A stretch of 56,461 nt of DNA. It comes from 2-02-FULL-66-22 sp964576535. GTDB taxonomy: Bacteria > Methylomirabilota > Methylomirabilia > Methylomirabilales > 2-02-FULL-66-22. The DNA lies in the NCBI GenBank assembly GCA_964576535.1, contig CAZNWB010000011.1, forward strand, positions 1 through 56,461, written 5' to 3'. Positions 50,544-56,461 of this stretch are shown here, piece after piece. The notes under the pieces were generated by a model. It ran no database searches. It was not told the origin of the DNA and was given only the letters and a program-made list of their open reading frames with translations. The stretch's first letter is position 1. Each line of letters starts with the position of its first letter. Position numbers and translations under genes: made by a program.

Positions 50544-51740
50544 ATGGCTCGACTGCTTGACGGCGTGTTGGTTCTCGATCTGACCCGGATGCTGGCCGGG
50601 CCGTACGGAGCCCTGCTCCTGGCGGACCTGGGCGCCGAGGTGATCAAGGTCGAGGAGCCGAGTGGAGGCGACCCGGTCCGCGGGATGGGGCCGCCCTTCG
50701 TCAAGGGGGAGAGCGCGTACTTCATCAGCATCAACCGCAACAAGAAGAGTCTGGCGCTGGACCTCACCACGTCCCGGGGTCGCGAGGTGTTCTTGAGGCT
50801 CGTCCGGGAGGCCGACGTGGTCCTGGACAACTTCCGTCCGGGCACCCTGGAGCGGCTCGGGGTGGACTATCCCGCCTTGCGGCGGGTCAACCCGAGAATC
50901 ATCGCCTGTTCCATTTCGGCGTTCGGACAGGATGGCCCGTACCGATCGCTGCCGGCCTTTGACCTGATCCTCCAGGCCATGGGCGGAGCCATGAGCATCA
51001 CCGGGGAGCCGAACCGGGATCCGGTGCGCATGGGGGTTCCCATGGGGGACCTGGCCGGGGGTCTCTTCGGCGCTATGGCCGTGGCAGCCGCGCTCTTCCA
51101 GCGGGAACGATCGGGTGAAGGCAGCTACGTCGACCTCAGTCTCCTGGACTGCCAGGTCTCGCTTCTCACCTACGTGGCCCAGTACTTCCTGGTGACCGGC
51201 GAGGTCCCAGGTCCCGTGGGATCGGCGCATGCATCCGCCGTCCCGTACCAGGCGTTCAAGACGAAGGACATTCACATCGTCATTGCCATCTTCACCGAGA
51301 GATTCTGGAGTCAGTTCTGCAATGTGATTGGCCGGCCGGACCTGGTGGAGGATCCCCGCTTCACCACCAATCGGGAGCGACACGCGCACCGGCACGAGCT
51401 GATTCCCATCCTGGAAGCAATCTTCGCGACCCGGACCGGGGAGGAGTGGCTGACGGTCCTGCGGGCGGAGGGGATTCCCTCGGGGCCCATCCAGACCGTG
51501 GATCGCGTGCTCTCGGACCCCCAGGTCCTACACCGGGGGATGGTGGCGGAGATCGAACATCCGATCTGCGGGCGGCTCAAGGTGGTGGGAAACCCGGTGA
51601 AGACCTTCCCGGCAGACGGGGAGACGTTTCCACCCCCGCCGGCGCTTGGGCAGCATACCGAAGAAGTGCTGCGCCGCGCCGGGTACACCTCCGCAGACAT
51701 CGAGAGCCTGCGGCGGGAGAAAATCATCTCAGGATCATAG
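50544..51740 (+). CDS. Family III CoA-transferase (CaiB/BaiF)
   Basis: A 398-residue enzyme of the CaiB/BaiF family. It shares opening and NRNKKSLALDL with the gene at 3432, but the racemase histidine is replaced (AFDLILQAMGG), while Asp169 in PMGDLAGG occupies the place of the catalytic aspartate of formyl-CoA transferase. It should therefore move CoA between carboxylic acids by way of an aspartyl-CoA anhydride. The substrate is unknown; CaiB-like proteins act on carnitine, oxalate, aromatic and other acids. The start is an ATG after GGCGGGGGCG. Upstream in-frame codons overlap the ferredoxin gene and are rejected. Confidence 0.88.
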   Translation: MARLLDGVLVLDLTRMLAGPYGALLLADLGAEVIKVEEPSGGDPVRGMGPPFVKGESAYFISINRNKKSLALDLTTSRGREVFLRLVREADVVLDNFRPGTLERLGVDYPALRRVNPRIIACSISAFGQDGPYRSLPAFDLILQAMGGAMSITGEPNRDPVRMGVPMGDLAGGLFGAMAVAAALFQRERSGEGSYVDLSLLDCQVSLLTYVAQYFLVTGEVPGPVGSAHASAVPYQAFKTKDIHIVIAIFTERFWSQFCNVIGRPDLVEDPRFTTNRERHAHRHELIPILEAIFATRTGEEWLTVLRAEGIPSGPIQTVDRVLSDPQVLHRGMVAEIEHPICGRLKVVGNPVKTFPADGETFPPPPALGQHTEEVLRRAGYTSADIESLRREKIISGS

Positions 51741-51758
51741 CCGCCAAGGGCGGAAGAG

Positions 51759-51837
51759 CGTTCGGTGGTTCGAGAGTTCGGTTGTTCGATGGTTCCTTTC
51801 GACTGTGAACGACCGAACCACCGAACGGTCGAACGCG
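51759..51837. repeat. GGTTCGGT word-shuffled inverted repeat, second locus
   Basis: The left arm (51759-51796) begins GCGTTCGGTGGTTCGAGAGT. The right arm (51808-51837) begins GAACGACCGAACCACCGAAC. The two ends GCGTTCG/CGAACGC close the stem. It lies after the CoA-transferase stop and ends 13 nt before the ribosome binding site of the TrpB-like gene. Confidence 0.85.
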
Positions 51838-51863
51838 TTTCTTGTGCTCAGAGGAGTCATCCG

Positions 51864-53225
51864 ATGCCGGACACCAAGGTGGTACTGACTGAAAAGGACC
51901 TGCCGACGCATTGGTACAACCTGCAGGCGGACCTCCCGTTCCCGCTCCCCCCGGTGATCCACCCGGGGACGAGGCAGCCCATCGGGCCCCAGGACCTGGC
52001 CCCGCTGTTTCCCATGGAGCTGATCAAGCAAGAGATGACCCAGGAGCGATGGGTGGAGATCCCGGAGCCGATCCGGGACATCTACCGTCTGTGGCGTCCG
52101 AGCCCGCTCTACCGGGCCCACCGGCTGGAAGCGGCGCTGCGGACCCCGGCCAAGATCTACTACAAGTGGGAGGGGGTAAGCCCCGCCGGCAGCCACAAGC
52201 CGAACACGGCCGTGGCCCAGGCGTATTACTCCAAGCAAGAAGGCGTAAAGCGCATCACCACCGAGACGGGGGCAGGCCAGTGGGGAAGCGCATTGGCCTT
52301 CGCCTGCAACGCCTTCGGCCTGGAATCGAAGGTGTACATGGTCAAGGTCAGCTACGAGCAGAAACCCTACCGGCGGGTCATGATGGAGACGTGGGGTGGG
52401 AAAGTGGTGCCGAGCCCCAGCCCCGAGACCAAGGCTGGGCGGGCGATCCTGGCAAAGGATCCCGACTCGCCCGGGAGCCTGGGCATTGCCATCAGCGAGG
52501 CGGTGGAGGAGGCCGCCGGCCGGGACGACACCAAGTACTCCCTGGGCAGCGTCCTCAATCACGTCCTGATGCACCAGACAGTGATCGGCCTGGAGGCGAA
52601 GAAGCAGTTCGAGATCCTGGGAGAGTATCCGGATCTGCTGGTGGGCTGTGTCGGTGGGGGAAGCTCCTTCGCCGGGTTCACCTTTCCCTTCGTCCAGGAC
52701 AAGCTGTCGGGCAAGGCGAAGGGCCTGCGCATCGTGGCGGTGGAACCCACGGCCTGCCCCAGCCTGACCAAGGGGAAATACCTCTACGACTTCGGCGACA
52801 CGGCGGGCACGACGCCCTTGATCAAGATGTACACCCTCGGCCACTCCTTCGTCCCGGCTCCCATTCATTCCGGGGGGTTGCGCTACCACGGCATGGCCCC
52901 GCTGGTGTGCGTGCTGTACGACCACAAGGTCATCGAGGCCGTGGCGGTGCACCAGAATCCCATCTTTGAGGCGGCCGTGCAGTTCGCCAGGGCAGAGGGG
53001 ATCGTCCCCGCGCCCGAGCCCTCCCATGCCATCCGGGTCGTCATTGACGAGGCCAACCGCTGTCGGGATCGGGGCGAGTCGAAGGTCATCGCCTTTGTCC
53101 TGTGCGGCCACGGGCACTTCGATCTGGGGGCGTATCAACGCTACCTGGCAAGGCAGCTCGAGGACTTCGCGCTCCCGCAATCGGCGATCGACGAGGCCCT
53201 CAGTCTTGTCCCGAAAGTCAACTGA
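51864..53225 (+). CDS. TrpB2-type PLP-dependent enzyme (tryptophan synthase beta-like)
   Basis: A 453-residue protein of the TrpB2/TrpB-like group, longer than standard TrpB (about 400) by the N-terminal extension that marks this group. The PLP lysine is Lys112 in GSHKPNTA; TETGAGQWGSALAFAC, GCVGGGSSFAGF and HSGGLRYHGMAP are typical. TrpB2 condenses indole and serine, or may act as a serine deaminase when no indole is present. No trpA or other trp gene is near, so use in standard tryptophan synthesis is not certain. GAGGAG lies 7 nt before the ATG. Confidence 0.9.
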   Translation: MPDTKVVLTEKDLPTHWYNLQADLPFPLPPVIHPGTRQPIGPQDLAPLFPMELIKQEMTQERWVEIPEPIRDIYRLWRPSPLYRAHRLEAALRTPAKIYYKWEGVSPAGSHKPNTAVAQAYYSKQEGVKRITTETGAGQWGSALAFACNAFGLESKVYMVKVSYEQKPYRRVMMETWGGKVVPSPSPETKAGRAILAKDPDSPGSLGIAISEAVEEAAGRDDTKYSLGSVLNHVLMHQTVIGLEAKKQFEILGEYPDLLVGCVGGGSSFAGFTFPFVQDKLSGKAKGLRIVAVEPTACPSLTKGKYLYDFGDTAGTTPLIKMYTLGHSFVPAPIHSGGLRYHGMAPLVCVLYDHKVIEAVAVHQNPIFEAAVQFARAEGIVPAPEPSHAIRVVIDEANRCRDRGESKVIAFVLCGHGHFDLGAYQRYLARQLEDFALPQSAIDEALSLVPKVN

Positions 53226-53228
53226 CTG

Positions 53229-53425
53229 CGGAACACCCAGGGGGTACCCGATTTCGGAATGCGGAATGGATTCGTGAGGGGTGAGGGGGGCAGGGGAGAC
53301 AGGGTGACACGGAGACACGGAGACAGGGTGAACCGGGGCTGCGGTGAAACGGAGAAACGGGGGACTCATTTCGAAATTGGAAATCTGCCCCTTCCCTTTA
53401 CGCCTTCCGCCTGACGCCTTACGAG
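53229..53425. repeat. Composite word-repeat spacer
   Basis: Contains GCGGAA/GGAATGCGGAATGG words with a 16-bp motif (53234-53249), GAGACAGGGTGACACGGAGA-type words (53297-53362), and TTACGCCTTCCGCCTGACGC plus CTTACG words (53399-53425). Like 33175-33410, several word families lie side by side. It ends 13 nt before the ribosome binding site of the NYN gene. Confidence 0.6.
53234..53249 (+). repeat. 16-bp GGGTACCC motif, copy F
   Basis: CACCCAGGGGGTACCC, consensus form. Flanks are GAA and GAT. Confidence 0.8.
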
Positions 53426-53445
53426 ATCAGTGAGAGGAGAGCGAG

Positions 53446-54207
53446 ATGGTGGATTCGGAGAACACACTGGCGGTCTTTATTGACTTCGAAAATCTGGCAC
53501 AGGGCCTCAAGCACGGCAAGGAGGATTTCGACATCCAGCGGGTGCTGGAGCGCCTGGTGGAGAAGGGGAAGGTCATCGTCAAGGTGGCCTACGCCGACTG
53601 GACACGCTTCCCGAAATACAAACAGCAACTGCACGCGGCCGCCATCGAGCTGATCGAGGTTCCCAAGCGCTCGATGACCGGCAAGAATTCCGCGGATATC
53701 CGGCTGTGCGTGGACGCCATGGACCTGTGCTACTCCAAGCCTCACATTGAAACCTTCGTGATCGTCTCCGGGGATAGCGATTTCTCCCCGTTGGTTTCCA
53801 AGCTGAAGGCCAACGGCAAGCGGGTGATCGGGCTGGGCATGAAGGAGTCCACGTCGACCCTGCTCAGTGACAACTGCGACGAGTTCATCTTCTACGAGAG
53901 CCTGGGAAAGACCGACCGGATCACGCCGCCGGGCGCCCGGGAGATCCCCAAGGAGAAACGGGAGACCTTCGAGCTGCTCTTCGACGCCATCGCGGGCTTG
54001 ATGCGGGAGAACAAGGAGATCCTGTGGTCCTCCATGGTCAAGGATACGATGAAACGCAAGCGGCCGGCCTTCTCCGAGCGGGCGCACGGGTACCGGACCT
54101 TCAGTGACCTGCTGGAGGACGCCCAGAAGCACGGCTTCATCGAGTTGCGCACGGATCCGACCAGTGGGACGTACGTCGTGGTGGGCTTCACCAAGGGGGG
54201 GCGCTGA
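53446..54207 (+). CDS. NYN-domain ribonuclease with OST-HTH-like C-terminus
   Basis: A 253-residue LabA/DUF88-type protein. The NYN (PIN-like) nuclease domain contains Asp13 in VFIDFENLA, an Asp in NSADIRLCVDAM and SGDSDFSPLVSKL, which together form the acidic metal site. The C-terminal 90 residues (FELLFDAIAGLMRENKEILW, MKRKRPAFSERAHGYRTFSD) look like an OST-HTH/LOTUS domain, a fold that binds RNA. It would therefore be an RNA-directed nuclease. It is the last gene before a convergent dual-receiver regulator. The ATG is preceded by GAGGAGAG. Confidence 0.85.
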   Translation: MVDSENTLAVFIDFENLAQGLKHGKEDFDIQRVLERLVEKGKVIVKVAYADWTRFPKYKQQLHAAAIELIEVPKRSMTGKNSADIRLCVDAMDLCYSKPHIETFVIVSGDSDFSPLVSKLKANGKRVIGLGMKESTSTLLSDNCDEFIFYESLGKTDRITPPGAREIPKEKRETFELLFDAIAGLMRENKEILWSSMVKDTMKRKRPAFSERAHGYRTFSDLLEDAQKHGFIELRTDPTSGTYVVVGFTKGGR

Positions 54208-54217
54208 AAGACAGGGG

Positions 54218-54233
54218 CACCCAAGGGGTACCC
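54218..54233 (+). repeat. 16-bp GGGTACCC motif, copy G
   Basis: CACCCAAGGGGTACCC, same variant as copy C. Flanked by GGGG on both sides, in the 44-nt space between convergent genes. Confidence 0.75.
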
Positions 54234-54251
54234 GGGGCAGGGGTCGGGGAG

Positions 54252-55238
54252 TCACCCTCTGGGGGGGTGCTGCTTGAACCGCTCGAGCTGCTCCGCGTGC
54301 TCCCGCAGAATGGTCAGCAGCTCCGCGATTTTGGCCTCGAGCTGCCGGATCAGCGTCTTGTTGCGGATGGCCATGCGGCGCCGCTCCAGGGCGCGGGAGA
54401 CGGTTGCCAGCATGACCTCGTTCTTGAAGCCCTTGACGATAAAGTCAAAGGCCCCCAGGCGCAGGGCCGCAATGGCATTCTCTGAGGTCGGATTGGCGGT
54501 GACGATGATCACGGGGGAATCGGGGGCGAATTCCCCCAGCTTCCCCAGGACCTCGAGGCCGGAGATGCCCGGCATCATGATGTCCAGGAGGACGACATCT
54601 ATACCCTCTTGCCGGACGATCTCCAAGGCGCGGTGCCCGTTCGACGCTTCGTGGGTCACATGCCCTGCCTCGCGGAGGACGTCGGAGAACAGCTGCCGGG
54701 GTAGGGGCTCGTCATCCACTACCAGGACGACGCCGGCGGCGGGCGACGGTGTCGGCGGGGCTTCGGGCTTCTTGGGCTGTTGCGCGTGGCGGGCCAGCTC
54801 CAGCTCGTACAGGTAGTCCAGGGCCCGGTCCAGGTCGGTGTTCAGGTAGCGCACCTTCAGCAGCGCTTCCACGCGGGCCAGCAGGTCCGCCCGCTGGAAG
54901 GGCTTCGTGAGGAAGTCGTCCCCGCCCGCGGCCAGGGCCCGCTCTTTGTCGCCGACCTGACTCACGGCTGTCACGAAAAGGACGGGGATGCTCCCGGTCT
55001 GAGGGTGCATCTTCACGCGGGCGCACACCTCGAAACCCGAGAGGCCGGGCATCATCAAGTCCAGGATGAGGAGGTCAGGCCTCTTTTCGGCTGTCAGGGT
55101 CAGGGCCTCGTTCCCGTTGGATGCCAGGAAGATCTCGTATCCCACCGGTGCCAGCATCGCCTCGATCAGTTCCAGGTTCTGCGGCTCGTCGTCCACGACG
55201 AGGATCCGTGCGCGCGTCGCGGGTTCCGTCTTGGTCAT
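54252..55238 (-). CDS. Response regulator with two receiver domains
   Basis: A 328-residue protein. Receiver 1 (residues 10-125) carries the phosphorylated Asp60 in LLILDLMMPGLSG. Receiver 2 (about 170-285) has a second Asp in VVLLDIMMPGISG and ends with FDFIVKGF. A short linker and a C-terminal helical segment (IRQLEAKIAELLTILREHAE) follow, perhaps a coiled coil for dimerisation. No DNA-binding or enzymatic output is present, so it probably works by protein contacts, as in phosphorelays or chemotaxis-like arrays. AAGGAG is 7 nt before this ATG; the frame continues 34 codons upstream without another convincing start. No kinase is adjacent. Confidence 0.9.
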   Translation of the reverse strand: MTKTEPATRARILVVDDEPQNLELIEAMLAPVGYEIFLASNGNEALTLTAEKRPDLLILDLMMPGLSGFEVCARVKMHPQTGSIPVLFVTAVSQVGDKERALAAGGDDFLTKPFQRADLLARVEALLKVRYLNTDLDRALDYLYELELARHAQQPKKPEAPPTPSPAAGVVLVVDDEPLPRQLFSDVLREAGHVTHEASNGHRALEIVRQEGIDVVLLDIMMPGISGLEVLGKLGEFAPDSPVIIVTANPTSENAIAALRLGAFDFIVKGFKNEVMLATVSRALERRRMAIRNKTLIRQLEAKIAELLTILREHAEQLERFKQHPPRG

Positions 55239-55320
55239 GCACGGCTCCTTCTGGTGGGCAGCGGTCGCTTCCGCGGGTCCGCCCTGTCCGGGGCGCATGG
55301 CGAGCCCCCGAAGCTTGGTA

Positions 55321-55349
55321 TTCTTAGCACAGACCCCCATTGGAGTAAA
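55321..55349 (-). promoter_or_regulatory. Possible promoter of the dual-receiver regulator
   Basis: On the minus strand, TTTACT (55344-55349) and TAAGAA (55321-55326) with 17 nt between. Match to the consensus is weak. Confidence 0.3.
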
Positions 55350-55380
55350 GGCTGTCGTCTCTGGGCTGAGGCGAAAGTCA

Positions 55381-55409
55381 TTGACAGTCCTGGCGGGCTC
55401 TGTTAATTA
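55381..55409 (+). promoter_or_regulatory. Promoter of the CoA-transferase beta gene
   Basis: TTGACA (55381-55386), 17-nt spacer, TAATTA (55404-55409), a strong match. Predicted start near 55416, leaving a leader of about 80 nt. It shows that this subunit is transcribed independently of the alpha gene at 39431. Confidence 0.7.
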
Positions 55410-55497
55410 AGGGCCCTTCGACAGGGGGGACGCGCCCCTCGGTTGCCATCCTGCTGCTCTGCGTTTGCGAGGATTCCGGAGTGCCCTGGAGAAGGAT

Positions 55498-56289
55498 GTG
55501 CCGGAGGGGTACACCGCCGCCGAGTTGATGGTGGCCTGCGCCGCCCGGGAGATCCGGGACGCCGAGGTGGTGTTCGTCGGGATGCGCCTTCCCCTCCTGG
55601 CCTTCGCCCTGGCCAAGCGGTTGCATGCCCCCCGGGCCGTCGGGATTTTCGAGAGCGGCATCGTCCGTGATCAACCGGCCGCGACGCTGCTGTACACCAT
55701 GACGGACGGCCCAAACATCGCCGGCGCCCTCTGGTGCACCCGTATGACGGACGTCATGGCACTGCTGCACCAGGGCGCGGTAGACGTGGGCTTCATCGGC
55801 GGCGCCCAAGTGGACCGCTTTGGGAACCTGAATACGTCGTATATCTCTTCCACCCGCTCGGAAAACCAAGCGGGTGGCCCGGCCCTGGGGGGGACTAAGC
55901 TGCCTGGCAGCGGGGGGGCTGCCGACATCGCCTCGTTGGCCCATCGCCTGTTGATCATCATGGAGCACGAGCGTCGCCGGTTTGTCCCCCGAGTGGACTA
56001 CGTAACGTCCCCCGGGTACGGTGAGGGCGGCGAATGGCGGAACCGAGTGGGCCTTCCCCGGGGGGGTCCGGCCGCCGCCATCACGACCCTGGGCGTGCTC
56101 CGGTTCGATCCGGACACGCGGGAAGCGTACCTGGATTCCTATCACCCGGGGACCTCCCCGACCGGCGTCCGGGAGAACACCGGCTGGGACCTTCAGGTGT
56201 CTGTGGGGGTGCGGGAGACGGAGGCGCCCACGGCCGAAGAGTTGCGGATCATCCGGGAATACGATCCGGAAGGCTTCTGGACGCGGTGA
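55498..56289 (+). CDS. CoA-transferase beta subunit (GctB-like, class I)
   Basis: A 263-residue beta subunit of the glutaconate/3-oxoacid CoA-transferase family. YTAAELMVACAAREIRDAEV opens the fold; Glu52 in GIFESG is the likely catalytic glutamate; VDVGFIGGAQVDRFGNLNTS is the family signature. The GTG at 55498 has GGAG 6 nt upstream and gives the usual N-terminus; an in-frame TTG at 55465 is less likely. An alpha subunit is not adjacent; the only one in the window is at 39431-40348. Its promoter is its own. A partial gene follows, after 147 nt, that could belong to the same route. Confidence 0.87.
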   Translation: MPEGYTAAELMVACAAREIRDAEVVFVGMRLPLLAFALAKRLHAPRAVGIFESGIVRDQPAATLLYTMTDGPNIAGALWCTRMTDVMALLHQGAVDVGFIGGAQVDRFGNLNTSYISSTRSENQAGGPALGGTKLPGSGGAADIASLAHRLLIIMEHERRRFVPRVDYVTSPGYGEGGEWRNRVGLPRGGPAAAITTLGVLRFDPDTREAYLDSYHPGTSPTGVRENTGWDLQVSVGVRETEAPTAEELRIIREYDPEGFWTR

Positions 56290-56436
56290 CCGCTTGAAAG
56301 GGCCATCGAGCGTCACCGACAGGCTTGGCATGGAACTGATGAGGCTGCTCAATGGTTTCAGCCAGGTGAGTTGGATACGGTGAACGACGGAGGTCCGTTG
56401 GATCGATTCACAGGCTTCACACGGGGAGGGGGAGCG

Positions 56437-56461
56437 ATGGATCAGGTGACGCGACGAAGGT
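56437..56461 (+). CDS. Start of a gene cut by the window end
   Basis: GGGGAGGGGGAG lies just before an ATG that begins MDQVTRRR and runs off the window. Too short to identify; it follows the CoA-transferase beta gene in the same direction. Confidence 0.4.

Overview
The window is 56.5 kb of high-GC, densely coded bacterial chromosome with Gram-negative traits: RND efflux pumps, lipoproteins, a Tat substrate and periplasmic adaptors. The CoA-transferases, molybdenum hydroxylase, geranylgeranyl-reductase-like protein and many short dispersed repeats would suit a soil or subsurface lineage of the Methylomirabilota/Rokubacteria kind. That placement is a guess from gene content; the window holds no rRNA or other marker.

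Layout. 0.3-5 kb: a UPF0182 membrane protein (minus strand), an alpha-methylacyl-CoA racemase-like protein and an orphan EF-Tu-domain-II-like protein. 5.3-15.6 kb: an RND adaptor, an RND permease, a Phd/VapC toxin-antitoxin pair, a secreted EEP-family hydrolase, a second RND permease and a PII-like transporter-associated protein. 15.7-24.7 kb: housekeeping and accessory genes: a Tyr/Pro-rich lipoprotein, a Rho-N protein, an FmdB zinc ribbon, an SDR, a Kelch protein, an EamA transporter, a GT2, Lgt, and a tight PPOX-like/UbiX/LpdD-like group that points to prenylated flavin. 24.9-28.6 kb: one very large BTAD-ATPase-TPR regulator.

28.6-40.3 kb is the metabolic centre: a TetR regulator with a clear operator, a crotonase, a BoxB-like diiron protein, two benzoate-CoA-ligase paralogues, the three subunits of a 4-hydroxybenzoyl-CoA reductase (including the beta-subunit 4Fe-4S insertion), and a CoA-transferase alpha subunit. 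These genes would activate benzoate or 4-hydroxybenzoate to the CoA ester, remove the para-hydroxyl reductively, and pass benzoyl-CoA to an oxygen-dependent epoxidase. The matching CoA-transferase beta subunit lies 15 kb away at 55.5 kb. 40.5-55.3 kb: a NusG paralogue, a NarL-type two-component system, three PilZ-type proteins, a sugar epimerase, an FAD reductase, RidA, a thioredoxin-like ferredoxin, a family III CoA-transferase, a TrpB2-like enzyme, a NYN RNase and a dual-receiver regulator.

The most unusual feature is between the genes. At least a dozen intergenic spaces hold long imperfect hairpins built from short tandem words. The word differs from locus to locus, and the opposite arm carries the complementary words in shuffled order. 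A separate 16-bp motif (CACCCAGGGGGTACCC and variants) occurs eight times, mostly inside arms of such repeats and often flanked by the same trinucleotide on both sides. Several promoters place the -10 box only 6-7 nt before the start codon, which suggests leaderless mRNAs.
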